Positions 1-10,817 of a stretch of 64,000 nt of DNA are shown one piece after another. The stretch lies in NCBI GenBank assembly GCA_021820525.1, contig JAKADM010000001.1, forward strand, positions 124,001 through 188,000, written 5' to 3'. The notes under the pieces were generated by a model. That model worked only from the letters and a program-made list of their open reading frames with translations. It did no database searches and had not been told where the DNA came from. The position numbers were made by a program, and so were the translations under genes. Position 1 is the stretch's first letter; the number at the start of each line of letters is the position of its first letter. The DNA is from Thermoplasmata archaeon (GTDB lineage: Archaea; Thermoplasmatota; Thermoplasmata; Thermoplasmatales; Thermoplasmataceae).

Positions 1-2205
1 GTATATTTGGGAAAAATTTACCTTTCCCTTACTCTGGAAGAGGAAAATGCTGTTGTTTATTTCCAGTGCCTGACCATTGTGGGAATCTGTAAATATTATG
101 TATATACTGGATCTGTCCGGAAGTGATATTTCTATGCCGGAGATAGAACTTGTATTGTGATCGCTGATCTGGGAATAGGCTTCTTTTGATGAATTGGTTG
201 AATAATTGAATACCAGATTATAGTGATTTTCGTTGAGATAGCTTAAATTTACATATGAATCAACAAGTGAAATGGAGTATACAAGTCTGGGGTTCTTAAT
301 TATGGTTTGTGTGGCATTGATGTTCCTTATACTGAGATTGAAGCCATTAGATAGAACATTTATTCCATTTTTCCCTATGTATGAGAAATATTCTGCCTTT
401 GGATTTTCCATATTAAGGTTCCAGGAAAAATAGGGACTGGCCTTATCAAATGTTGGGAAACTCATATTATAATTGGAAAAACCTCCCGTGGAGTTTGAGT
501 AGTTTGTCGCAATCACATAAAAGTTGCTTTCGAATTCATAATACGCCTGGATTCTTATTTCGCTTGCGTTATATATTATATCAATTGAACTCATAGGAGT
601 TATGTTTATTATATTTATTCCTGGTTTGATAACCCTGTTGGTTTTCCATATAAGGCCGTTATAATCTCCATTTGTTGGCGTATTTGGAATTATTCTGAAA
701 AACACAGGAGAACTGTAGGGCATTCCCTCAGCTGGATTGTAGCTTATGTTAACTCTCATGCTCGTGATTACGTCTGGAATCTGTTGGGGTGAGTCCATAT
801 GTGAAACGGAATTTATAACGAAAATATTGTTATCATTGTTTGTTGACTGTACATAAATGCTTGCCCCAATTGCTGCTGAAAATATAATCAGAATTAATAA
901 GATGACCTTGATATTTTCCATAATCTTAAATGAGATTGTTTTTTCAATTTTAGCATCTGTATTTTTAATTTTTTTAACAATTTCCTTTGTTTCAGGAATC
1001 GTTAGTTTTGGATTATCAATAAAATTTGCATAGTCTGCATAGGAAAGTATTATGAGAATTCCCCAATCCACAACATAACCCATCAGCACCCTATAGTTAA
1101 ACATAAAAATCAAAATGGGAAAGGCAAAAAAGGTAAACTTAAGCTTTTCGTAGAATTTTACGTACACTATAAGCATTACGGCAATGGCTGCAAGGAACAT
1201 GATGGTGAAGACCTTTGAGGATATGTTCACAAAACCTGAAAAGGCCAGTTCAGAAAAACCAACTCCAATGCCAATAACGGGCTGGAATTCGGCCTCTATA
1301 ATATTCCTCAGCCACTGATGATATCCCATAATTATGAATGGCAAATTTGACAGAATAAATGAAAATACTGTATAAAGGAAGAAAATTGCCATCCTTTTGA
1401 ATGAATAGCCACCTTCCCTGAACATATAATACATCAAAAATGGGAGCATGATTATGGATATCTGCTTTGAAGAGAGCGAGAGGCCATAGAAAAATCCAGA
1501 CATTCCTGGTGATTCCTTGAAATAATATGCCATTACAAGGAAAAAAACCCACAGAACATCTGTAGACCCACCAACTGAAAAACCAAAAAATCCTATGTCC
1601 AGTGCGAGAAGGAGAGAAAGAAAGGGCAGGGCGTTCTGAACATTCTTTTTTCTAGCGTATAGAAAGGTTATGACATATAGAAGGGCAGATATGAAAAAGA
1701 GGACTGTATAGTCTGGGAGATTAAAATATGCTGCAGGTACGAATGCAAGAACGGACATTCCCGGATAAAGAAGATAATTTACAATTCTTCCATTCAATCC
1801 CGGTGTAACAAATATGGGATTTGGCGAAATATAATGGAAAACACCTGACATGTTTGAATTAATATAAGGGTCCTTTCCCTCAAGAAAAATTTTTGCTGCA
1901 TAATATTGAATTATGATTTCATCCGTATATGCATTAGGAAAAATTGATGAAACAACAAAAAAAACTTCAAACAGGGTTAGAATTAGACCAATATAGGATA
2001 ATAAATTTACAAACCTTTCAATCTTTAGAAAGGATGAAAAATAGAGCAGAAGTATGAATCCGATAACTACGAGGGCCCAACCATTGACTATGGCAGCCAC
2101 ATCATCATAACTTATAAAATCGATAGTCAAGAAGGGAATCAGAATGAATGAGAGGCCAAATATTGCATACCTATACCTTATTGCATTCTCATTCGGATTC
2201 TCCAT
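1..2205 (-). CDS. polytopic membrane protein, GT87/GT39-like (C-terminus runs off the window)
   Basis: Open reading frame on the minus strand from ATG at 2205 to window edge (MENPNENAIRYRYAIFGLSFILIPFLTIDF...); not in ORF track because the stop lies outside; similar layout to 3467-5200. Confidence 0.75.
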   Translation of the reverse strand, partial: MENPNENAIRYRYAIFGLSFILIPFLTIDFISYDDVAAIVNGWALVVIGFILLLYFSSFLKIERFVNLLSYIGLILTLFEVFFVVSSIFPNAYTDEIIIQYYAAKIFLEGKDPYINSNMSGVFHYISPNPIFVTPGLNGRIVNYLLYPGMSVLAFVPAAYFNLPDYTVLFFISALLYVITFLYARKKNVQNALPFLSLLLALDIGFFGFSVGGSTDVLWVFFLVMAYYFKESPGMSGFFYGLSLSSKQISIIMLPFLMYYMFREGGYSFKRMAIFFLYTVFSFILSNLPFIIMGYHQWLRNIIEAEFQPVIGIGVGFSELAFSGFVNISSKVFTIMFLAAIAVMLIVYVKFYEKLKFTFFAFPILIFMFNYRVLMGYVVDWGILIILSYADYANFIDNPKLTIPETKEIVKKIKNTDAKIEKTISFKIMENIKVILLILIIFSAAIGASIYVQSTNNDNNIFVINSVSHMDSPQQIPDVITSMRVNISYNPAEGMPYSSPVFFRIIPNTPTNGDYNGLIWKTNRVIKPGINIINITPMSSIDIIYNASEIRIQAYYEFESNFYVIATNYSNSTGGFSNYNMSFPTFDKASPYFSWNLNMENPKAEYFSYIGKNGINVLSNGFNLSIRNINATQTIIKNPRLVYSISLVDSYVNLSYLNENHYNLVFNYSTNSSKEAYSQISDHNTSSISGIEISLPDRSSIYIIFTDSHNGQALEINNSIFLFQSKGKVNFSQIY

Positions 2206-2264
2206 TATAACCTAAGAAAGGTAAGAATGGGAAATTAATAGTTTTTTCCCTTTTATGTTACAGT

Positions 2265-3344
2265 TTATAGGTGCCATACGACGCCCTGACTTCCACCGAA
2301 ATTGGTCGAAAATGAACCCAATATGCCTATGGCGGTAGCCAGAAGATATCCTACACCGAATAAGGTCAGGACAAATATAAGGGCAAAGTATATTCCAGAA
2401 CCCAGACTGGACATCATATTATATTTCAAATATTTCCTGAAAACAGTACCATTGGACTTCCTGTTTTTATATGTCCAATAGTTATTCAGCAGGAAGTTTG
2501 AAATGATGGATGCTTCAAGGGCCACAATAGCACCCAGATATATGGGTTCGTTGAATCCACCGACAATTATCCTCATCAGTAAAAGGTTCAATATTGCACC
2601 CGTAAGGCCAACAACCAAAAACTTAAGCATCAGGTAGTTGGAGAGTGATAAAACAAGTTTTATATATTTTATAAATTCCCCAATTCCAAGTTTGCTCTTT
2701 CCATTCTTTCTTCTATTAAATCTGTATGGGACTTCCGATACGTTCTTTGTTCCAGAGGCAACAAGGATCTCAAGCAGTATTTTATAACCGTTTGATACAA
2801 TCTGTTCAGGTTTTATCAAATCTCTCCTGAATCCAAAGTATCCTGACATTGGGTCTTTAATTCCTTCAGTTTCCTGTAAATTTATATGTGCAATCAAAGT
2901 AGCCATCCTGGATATTGCCTTCCTTGGAAGACTAAAATCAGACTGGCCACCTCTTACATATCTTGATGCTATGACTATATCTCTACCTCTTCTAAGGTCT
3001 TTAAGGATTTTTGGTATAACTTCTGGAGGATGTTGAAGATCGCTGTCCATAACAATTACGTATTTGCTTTCTGAATTTAACATTCCATCTCTAATGGCTG
3101 TGGCTATGCCATTTTTAGCAGGCCTTCTTACGACAGTTATATTACCATATTTTTTTCCAAGTCTTTCTGCAACATCAGCAGTTTTATCAGGACTATTATC
3201 ATCAACAACCACTATCTGAACGTCAAGGGCCATCGTCTCTATTCTGTGTATTAAGAGAGCGATATTCTCAGACTCATTGTATGTTGGAATGATTATACTC
3301 ACTTCTTTGATTAAAACCACCTCATAACGTGCTGCTATCTCCAT
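2265..3344 (-). CDS. GT2 dolichol-phosphate mannosyltransferase-like with C-terminal GtrA-like membrane domain
   Basis: SIIIPTYNESENIALLIHRIE, VVDDNSPDKTADV, VMDSDLQHPPE; C-terminal TM block. Confidence 0.88.
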   Translation of the reverse strand: MEIAARYEVVLIKEVSIIIPTYNESENIALLIHRIETMALDVQIVVVDDNSPDKTADVAERLGKKYGNITVVRRPAKNGIATAIRDGMLNSESKYVIVMDSDLQHPPEVIPKILKDLRRGRDIVIASRYVRGGQSDFSLPRKAISRMATLIAHINLQETEGIKDPMSGYFGFRRDLIKPEQIVSNGYKILLEILVASGTKNVSEVPYRFNRRKNGKSKLGIGEFIKYIKLVLSLSNYLMLKFLVVGLTGAILNLLLMRIIVGGFNEPIYLGAIVALEASIISNFLLNNYWTYKNRKSNGTVFRKYLKYNMMSSLGSGIYFALIFVLTLFGVGYLLATAIGILGSFSTNFGGSQGVVWHL

Positions 3345-3466
3345 TCATTATAATAATCTTCCTTTCTTTTTTTTAAAAAATCTCAATTTTAGGTCATTTA
3401 TCTGTTTTAGTATATAAACTTTGTTTTGCAATTGACGATACATCCTTAGGCAATATTTTTTACTTT

Positions 3467-5200
3467 TCATGACTGGCTATTCTGGTTCCACACTATATTG
3501 AGCCATCCTAAAAGATTTCCATCGTAAGCTTCAAGAATGTATGAATTTCCCATGTTAAGGTATTCTTCTGGTTGATTGGTAGAAAGCTCAAAGGTCTTTA
3601 CCTGATCATGCGAAATAGAAGGATCTCCAGTGGTGTTCCATATGAATCCATTTGGTGAATATAATATTCCGCTTTCGAGGATCCTGAAGAATAGAGAAAT
3701 ATTATTCTCTGGCCCTGAATAATACACAGAAACATCAATTGCTGTAACAAAGGATTTATTAAAGGATACTGGCTTCACATCTTCAATAATGAGCTGCTGA
3801 TGGTAGTTTGCGTCATCATTTAAGAGAACCATAAAGGGTGAAAGCAAAAGAAGGATTACCACAATGGTTATGGCAAGGTTCTTTCTATTTCTCAGAAATA
3901 ATTTCAAGCGTCTGATTTCGCTGAGCTTTTCACTGACATTTATCTTTCTAACCGAAATATTCTTCTCCTTAAAGAGAGGAGGTATGAAAATTAACGAAAT
4001 TACAGGCCAGTAAATTATATAATTTTCCAGCAGCCTGTAATTAAAAAGAAATATGATTATGGGGAAAACTGTAAGGGTGTATTTATTTCTTTCAAAGCTC
4101 ATATAATAATATATTAGAGAAATCAGCCATGTACTTATCATCAGAGCCGCAAAGAAGTTGGATCTGGCATAGGGCAGAATTCCCATAAATGATATTTGGG
4201 AAATCCCGAAACCTATTCCCAAAAGGGGAGAAAATTCAGGTCCAACCACTGACGAAATGTACGCACCTGGATTCAATATTATAAATGGAAGGTTGAATAT
4301 CAGGAAAACGGCTACTGAAATTACTGAATATTCAATGGCTCTCTTAAATCCAAATGTCTTCCATATGTATATTAGAAGAAAAGGAAAAATAATAAGAGGA
4401 ACCTGCTTTGTTGAAAGTGCCAGACCATAGAATATTGGCGAAAGGGTCTTTCTGTCCACAAGAAGAATTGCCATGCCTACAAAGGTAGCCCAAATTACAT
4501 CAGTGATGCCATTAAAAGAGAAGAGGATGAAGTTAATGTTGAATATGGCTATGGCAGTTGCCAGGGGTGCGGCATAGTCCATTTTATTCTTAATAAAGCT
4601 AAAAGGAACAATGCTGATTAGAAACACTGAAAATAGGAGGAGCAAAACCTCAGGTTTTATATGAAAAACAACAAAGGGTGCCATTAGGAGGAATGAAAGG
4701 GCCGGATATTGCAGGGAAGTTACATAATTGCCCAGGGATGTGGGAGTCAGGAAAGTATTTGGGACACCCATCATCTCCAGGGACTTGAGGGAGAATATCA
4801 TGCCGTATGGATTGTGCCCTGTCATGGCGGCCTTTACTGAAAGCATATCTATGGCAAGTTCATCGGTTATTGGAAAGTTTGTAGCCATTCCCACAAAGAA
4901 TGTTATAAACGAGATTATAAAAAGGCTTATGAATGCGAAAAAAAGGATTTTTTTCGGGTCCCTATTGCCGTATTCACCTCTTCTTGAGCCAACAAGGAGG
5001 AAGAGGAAACCGACAATTGAAAGCACAAACTCAATGGCGAGGAAAAATGGAGATGAGTATCCTGTAATATTGTAAATGGAATATGGCAAAAACAGAATCA
5101 TAATTCCCATCGCATAAAGACCAAACCGCTCAATCAGAGTTTTGTAATGATTCTGGAGATTTTCCATTTCCTTTTGATCCATTTTCCTTAATCCTCCCAT
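3467..5200 (-). CDS. polytopic membrane protein, GT87-like (paralogue of 1-2205)
   Basis: 577 aa, many TM helices, short C-terminal extracytoplasmic domain; YGLALSTKQVPLIIFPFLLIYIWK matches YGLSLSSKQISIIMLPFLMYYMFR in ORF 1-2205. Confidence 0.7.
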   Translation of the reverse strand: MGGLRKMDQKEMENLQNHYKTLIERFGLYAMGIMILFLPYSIYNITGYSSPFFLAIEFVLSIVGFLFLLVGSRRGEYGNRDPKKILFFAFISLFIISFITFFVGMATNFPITDELAIDMLSVKAAMTGHNPYGMIFSLKSLEMMGVPNTFLTPTSLGNYVTSLQYPALSFLLMAPFVVFHIKPEVLLLLFSVFLISIVPFSFIKNKMDYAAPLATAIAIFNINFILFSFNGITDVIWATFVGMAILLVDRKTLSPIFYGLALSTKQVPLIIFPFLLIYIWKTFGFKRAIEYSVISVAVFLIFNLPFIILNPGAYISSVVGPEFSPLLGIGFGISQISFMGILPYARSNFFAALMISTWLISLIYYYMSFERNKYTLTVFPIIIFLFNYRLLENYIIYWPVISLIFIPPLFKEKNISVRKINVSEKLSEIRRLKLFLRNRKNLAITIVVILLLLSPFMVLLNDDANYHQQLIIEDVKPVSFNKSFVTAIDVSVYYSGPENNISLFFRILESGILYSPNGFIWNTTGDPSISHDQVKTFELSTNQPEEYLNMGNSYILEAYDGNLLGWLNIVWNQNSQS

Positions 5201-6948
5201 TGAAATATTTCCATATTAATTTTATCGATATGAGTTGTATTTATTTCGATATTAACATCAACTAAATAAGATGTACTGAAAAATGTTTCACTGAATTGGG
5301 CTGAGTTTTTAAATTTCCAGTTAAAATTGGTATTTTTAACACTGATGTTATTTCCCGTGACTGTATTGGATGAAATAATTCCTCTTATATTCAAATTTCC
5401 GGGAATTAAAAAGGGTATGTATGCATTACAGGTACCGTTTTCATTTACAAAGTTCATTGAACTGAGGTTGTAACTGAGATTTCCATAAATTTTGGGATTC
5501 CCAGAATAACTCATTTTGAAAAGAATATCTCCCTTATAATATGCAAAAACACCATAGTTGTAAGATTTTAAGAGATAATTCACCTCTTTATAGTATGATT
5601 GAACCACTCCGTTGTACGAAATGGGAAAGGCAAAGTGGTAGTTATATGGATCAGTAATGATATATTGGGGAGGATCTCCTGATAGATTGGTTCCGGGGCA
5701 AATGTATCTGTATCCTTGAGTAAATTCCGGAAAATTACCCTGAATTAATATGGTAGATCCCCGGGGAACAAGGTTGACAATCTGCATCAATTTAAGATCC
5801 TGTTCAGTTGGGGTTATTTTTTGCAATGTTGCATAATAGGTCATGGAACCTGTAAGCCATGGATTGATAGCCTTTTGATCATAGTTTGAAGTGTATAAAT
5901 CTCCAACTGGCGTATAAAAGGAGAAAAGAATTACGTTCAAAATTAATACAGTAATGAGAATATAGTTCAATATTCTCTTTCCTTTTACATAATTTTCCAG
6001 CCTCTTCATTGCCACAATGAATGAAATAATTACAATGGGGGAATAAAGGGCAGGATACTGAAAAAACATCAGGTTTTCATAGGGAAGATAGTTGTTGAAA
6101 AAAACCATCAAAACATAGGGAAGAGCCAATACAAGATAATCAAGGCTAATAATGGGAACAAACAGGTAAGGAAGAATCATTCTGATGAAAAATTCACCCT
6201 TGAATGGAACATTGGAATATAATGGTATTGGCGTGACATTGCTCATATAATGGCTTACAAAGTTTTGTCTATAATAGATAAAAGGAAGCAAAAATACAAT
6301 GGATGAAACTAAAAGTATCAGGATTTCTCCCATCATATTTTTATAATTAAATCCGAATTTCCTGAATTTTTTTATCATTTCTATTAGAACGAATAGAAAG
6401 ATTATTACGGGAGCCATAAAGTCTGTTATAATGGCAAGGAAAGCAGATATCTTCCAACGTGCAGACTCCTTCCTATAGAGGTAGAAAGTTGCAAGGAAAA
6501 GGGTCGGGAAAAAAGCCATGAAGTGGAAATCAAACCAGAAGATGCCGGAAACAGGGTAATAAATGAAAAATAAGATTTCAGTCAACATTGACATAATCCT
6601 TGAAAATACATATTGTCTCGAAATGAGGAATATCAAGACACCTGAGAAGGCCAGAAAATAGTCCTGATAAAAAAGAATAATCCATTCCTTTGGGTATAAG
6701 GAATACACAATTCCAATTGGAATATAGATAAGCTTGTTCACTGCAATGGGATAAGGGTTATTCAAAGATGGAAGAAATTGCAATTCCTTAACCTCATAAA
6801 GAAGAGATGCATTAACGCCAAGATCTAGAACATTCTGGGAAAATGAAAGATACCTTAAATAGGAAATGATCGAAAAAAGTGTTCCAAATATAAAAAATAT
6901 CAATATGGGGAGAGCCAAATCTCTGTACAGAGTTTTAGTTTTTTCCAT
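5188..6948 (-). CDS. DUF2079-like polytopic membrane protein
   Basis: ORF 5188-6996; start MEKTKTLYRD at 6948 preferred; LGVNASLLYEV..., FWFDFHFMAFFPTLFLATFYLY. Confidence 0.65.
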   Translation of the reverse strand: MEKTKTLYRDLALPILIFFIFGTLFSIISYLRYLSFSQNVLDLGVNASLLYEVKELQFLPSLNNPYPIAVNKLIYIPIGIVYSLYPKEWIILFYQDYFLAFSGVLIFLISRQYVFSRIMSMLTEILFFIYYPVSGIFWFDFHFMAFFPTLFLATFYLYRKESARWKISAFLAIITDFMAPVIIFLFVLIEMIKKFRKFGFNYKNMMGEILILLVSSIVFLLPFIYYRQNFVSHYMSNVTPIPLYSNVPFKGEFFIRMILPYLFVPIISLDYLVLALPYVLMVFFNNYLPYENLMFFQYPALYSPIVIISFIVAMKRLENYVKGKRILNYILITVLILNVILFSFYTPVGDLYTSNYDQKAINPWLTGSMTYYATLQKITPTEQDLKLMQIVNLVPRGSTILIQGNFPEFTQGYRYICPGTNLSGDPPQYIITDPYNYHFAFPISYNGVVQSYYKEVNYLLKSYNYGVFAYYKGDILFKMSYSGNPKIYGNLSYNLSSMNFVNENGTCNAYIPFLIPGNLNIRGIISSNTVTGNNISVKNTNFNWKFKNSAQFSETFFSTSYLVDVNIEINTTHIDKINMEIFQWED

Positions 6949-7174
6949 AATGTTCCCCCTATCATGCTGACCCATTCCAGATTTATGAAACATCACTTAT
7001 CTCCCAAGTTCAGAGTGGCATGTATGCACTGCATAAAAATTCATGTATAAAGTCCTATAACTATGAAAATCAATGAAATAGCGGCTGAAAATTATGTGAT
7101 TCATCAATATGATCCATGATTAAGAACATGATGGGAATGAATTAAATGGCAAATTCATATACACCAATGAAAAA

Positions 7175-8179
7175 ATGGAGAAGGAAGACTTACCCATATC
7201 TGTAATTATAACAAACCACGAGAGAAGGAAATATGTGAGAGATGCCATAACTTCAGTGAAAACTTCAGCAGATAAGGCCGGGATAAATGTAGAAATTATA
7301 CTTGTAATGGATTATCATGATGAAGGTATTGAAGGTTTTGCCATTGAAAGGAATGTAATTGTCATATTCAGACCAGAGATCGAACTTGGCATTAAGCTTA
7401 TGGCTGGAATTGAAAGGGCCAGAGGGAGGTATTTGTGCTTTCTGGATGACGATGATATGTTCCATCCTGAAAAGATTGGTGAAATATACAGGGTCATGAA
7501 TGATTCTGGCATATCCTTTTATCATAATGCTATTAAAGAAATTGGTGAAGATGATACCTATTTTTCCATCGATTTCAAAAAATTTGAGGATGGATGCGAA
7601 AAAAAATATGACATAATGAAAATGAAAAATAGCATGGTTGGTGAGATCCTTAAAGAAAGATCTGACTGGTACCTTTCCTCAATGGCCATAAGTTCGGAAA
7701 TTGCAAAAAAATATTCTTCCATTGTGGGAAAATGTGTAAAAAGCCTTGACAAGGTAATATTTCTCATAGGAGTTGCTGAAGGTAAATCCATAGCAATATC
7801 CACAAAAAAACTTACCTTTTATAGAAAGCATGTGAGTATTACGGGCATTAAGGCTGACACTAAAAGTTTCAGCAAATCAAGATTACAATTTACCAGTATA
7901 TCAATTAAAACAATGGAAATAATGGAATCTATAAAAGTAGAAAATAATCCAATATACTATCAGATTATCAACCTGATGAGGACAAAAATGATGGCAAATG
8001 CAATCATCTATGGGGATTTTTCAATCGAACGAAGGGATGTGGAATATCAACTCAATCATTATTACAGAGAATTTGAATGTGAAGAGTGCAGGAAGTTAAG
8101 AATTCTTCTCAGGTTTCACAAGTATTTGCCGGGTACAGTCCAGTCAATTTATAGAAAAATTCAGACAAGGGGAATATAA
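7175..8179 (+). CDS. glycosyltransferase family 2
   Basis: PISVIITNHERRKYVRDAITSV, RGRYLCFLDDDDMFHPEK. Confidence 0.85.
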   Translation: MEKEDLPISVIITNHERRKYVRDAITSVKTSADKAGINVEIILVMDYHDEGIEGFAIERNVIVIFRPEIELGIKLMAGIERARGRYLCFLDDDDMFHPEKIGEIYRVMNDSGISFYHNAIKEIGEDDTYFSIDFKKFEDGCEKKYDIMKMKNSMVGEILKERSDWYLSSMAISSEIAKKYSSIVGKCVKSLDKVIFLIGVAEGKSIAISTKKLTFYRKHVSITGIKADTKSFSKSRLQFTSISIKTMEIMESIKVENNPIYYQIINLMRTKMMANAIIYGDFSIERRDVEYQLNHYYREFECEECRKLRILLRFHKYLPGTVQSIYRKIQTRGI

Positions 8180-8181
8180 AA

Positions 8182-8949
8182 TTATTCTTGCTTTCTAGAA
8201 TGATTTAGCAGGTTTCTGTCTATTTTATCCAGTGCAACGCGGAAAAACTGAGATTTGTCATATCTGTCCCTTGCCCAAATTCCAATAACTGTGAGAAACA
8301 TTTGGGGAACAGTTTTTGTAATTTTGAGTTTTGAACCCTTGCTATCTTTCCATCTAATCCCTATTTCTCTTGGTGTAAGACCCAACCTCATTGCATGAAA
8401 GATCATTGATATATCAAAAGTCCAGTCAAATACCCTTACTCTCTTTGAAATCTCCCTTGCATCATTTTTGTAAAAGATTTTCAATCCGCACTGGGTATCC
8501 TGCACAGGGAGCCTCAAAATAGCAAAAACATAATAATGAAATATCCTGCTTAATATTATTCTACTGAGTGGCTGCTTGACTACCTGAACAGAATCCTTGA
8601 CCCATCTTGAAGATACAATGAATTCTCCCTTTTTCAGTTCTTTCTTAAGCCTTTCAAGCTCTGAAGCTGGAATTGAACCATCTGCATCAATGTATGCAAT
8701 AATCTCTCCCCTGGCTGAATTGATTCCTTCAATTATTGCTCCGCCCTTCCCAAGCCTTCTGTTATAGGTTATGATTTTGCAATCACTGCAGACCTTCCTC
8801 GCAACCTCCGGCGTCGAATCATTTCCATCAAAGACGATGATTATCTCATAAACTCCAGTAATATTATCCTTTAAATCCCTCAAAACAGATTCAATCCTAT
8901 TTTCTTCATTGTATGCTGGAATTATAATGGAAAGTCCCTGAGATATCAA
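8182..8949 (-). CDS. dolichyl-phosphate beta-glucosyltransferase-like GT2
   Basis: LSIIIPAYNEENRIESVLRDL, YNRRLGKGGAIIEGINSARGEIIAYIDADGS, QDTQCGLKIF. Confidence 0.88.
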   Translation of the reverse strand: MISQGLSIIIPAYNEENRIESVLRDLKDNITGVYEIIIVFDGNDSTPEVARKVCSDCKIITYNRRLGKGGAIIEGINSARGEIIAYIDADGSIPASELERLKKELKKGEFIVSSRWVKDSVQVVKQPLSRIILSRIFHYYVFAILRLPVQDTQCGLKIFYKNDAREISKRVRVFDWTFDISMIFHAMRLGLTPREIGIRWKDSKGSKLKITKTVPQMFLTVIGIWARDRYDKSQFFRVALDKIDRNLLNHSRKQE

Positions 8950-9306
8950 TACTTCAGAATTGCTTCTTGCAATTAAACAGTTTCTATTTATAAGTTAGCA
9001 AAGAATATAAATAGTATAAGGAACACAATGATTTTATACATTTTCTAAAAACCACCGTTACATTTCATCATTATCTGAACCAATCTAAGGTAATTTGGTT
9101 CCCTGCTAATTTATTAGGTCGTACAGGTCGTACCCATGTGGGCAAAATTTTTCTTTACTACAAATGGTTTTAATTTTTAAAGATTTCTTTAGTGATGAAT
9201 ATCCTGAACAAAGAAATAATTTCCAATGCTATCATTCTCATTATAATTTCATATTATTGAATACGAGTCCATACCAGCTTTGCCACCACGCGATTACTAC
9301 CTTGCA

Positions 9307-9600
9307 TCAAGGTTCGGCTCTTAAGGTAAGATTATTATCTTCCAGTTCATAGTATCTCCACTGGGATGTTCCTACCCAATTCTGAAAATATAAAGTTTCC
9401 ACACGGTGAATTATATCCGTTTCCCCTATGGTGTAACTACCTGCATAGCCTATATAATTAGCTGCTTCAGTTAACTCCTCTAAAGTCGCAACGGATGGAT
9501 CGTTTGAGGAAAAATTCTTCCCTCCCGGCTTCATAACGTTAGCACTCATAAAGCCAGAACTGTCATAAATTAGTATTCCCTTAAGGGATGTACAAAATGG
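9307..9600 (-). pseudogene. lipocalin-like domain protein fragment
   Basis: ORF 9307-9549 extends in frame upstream (NPFCTSLKGILIYDSSGFMSANVMKPG...) without a clear start, TGA further upstream; C-terminal YAGSYTIGETDIIHRVETLYFQNWVGTSQWRYYELEDNNLTL is lipocalin-like-domain type. Confidence 0.55.
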
Positions 9601-9787
9601 ATTTAGAATATGGTCATTATCGCCTCAAAAACAAAGGACTTGATGTTCCACTATCCAATTAGCGTCTCTTTTCTGTGAATATAAAGTCACGGAACCAATC
9701 CTAAAAAGGTTTAGATATTTAATGACGGATATATATTTTGAGAGTTGAACTTACTAAACCTTGAGTGAGTATGGGAATAATGAAAGA

Positions 9788-10588
9788 TCAAATATCGGGC
9801 AAGTAGAAATCAATATCACAGACCACCTCAAATCCCATTCTTTCGCAAATGGGTGCCGATGTCTGCTTTACAGCCTGCATGATGGCCGTGTGAGCACCCT
9901 CCTCATAGGCATCCTTCAATCTTTTTAAAACGAGACTCTGATAGATCCCTTTACCCCTGTACTCTGGAAGTGTTCCGGCACCCAGTAGACATACAATATG
10001 GTTACTAACATCCATAACTTTGGCTGCAAAAGCCACCGGTTTGCCGGTTTCAGGATCGTAGGCAAAATAAGCGCTGCTGTTTTCTCCTGATGCTATGTAG
10101 AGTTCAACAACCAATTTTGCAACTTCCTCATCCATCCCAAAACCGAAGGCACGCGTGATGAGGTCTAAATTCATTCCAAATTCATTCCAGTTCACTCTTC
10201 TGATGGGGAATCTGACATCGTTATCAGATTCAGGTTCTATATTCCTCATCACTAAGCCTGACATCGAGAGGTCGGAAACTTTTTTAAAGCCTTGGGCCCT
10301 CAGGTATTTGACCAGGCTACCAGGCTTTGATGTAGGACCCACCAACCAAGCAAATGATTTTTTTTCAAGACTGTATCTTTCCACAACAGTCCGGATTGTT
10401 TTCTCGCATGTCTCCTCAGAAAGCTTGGCAAGACCTACTACGTTAATGAGAGGATTATCCAAATCTGAAATTCTTCCCCTAACACCCTCGATGTTCAGAG
10501 GTCTAAGTCTTCCACTGGGTAAGTTATCTATTTCAAGATCGTCACATGTCTCATCTATCCTGCTCAAAATGTAATCATCATCAAACAT
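9788..10588 (-). CDS. GNAT-family N-acetyltransferase
   Basis: C-terminal acetyl-CoA binding motif LGAGTLPEYRGKGIYQSLVLKRLKDAYEEGA. Confidence 0.8.
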   Translation of the reverse strand: MFDDDYILSRIDETCDDLEIDNLPSGRLRPLNIEGVRGRISDLDNPLINVVGLAKLSEETCEKTIRTVVERYSLEKKSFAWLVGPTSKPGSLVKYLRAQGFKKVSDLSMSGLVMRNIEPESDNDVRFPIRRVNWNEFGMNLDLITRAFGFGMDEEVAKLVVELYIASGENSSAYFAYDPETGKPVAFAAKVMDVSNHIVCLLGAGTLPEYRGKGIYQSLVLKRLKDAYEEGAHTAIMQAVKQTSAPICERMGFEVVCDIDFYLPDI

Positions 10589-10817
10589 GGGAAACTATCT
10601 ACCCCAACTATTTAAAGACTTTTCCTATAGACCTCCCATGAGAATTCTTTTACAGCTGTTCCCGTCCCTTTTAACATTTCCAGTTAAATGTAATGCAGAA
10701 TGCTTATTCCAGCCATGAATTGACTGTTATGTGAAAGGAAAGCTTTATTCATTGGATCTGCAAGTATAATCAATGAGTAACATAATAGATTACGGCCTCC
10801 GTGAAGCATAAAACTCC

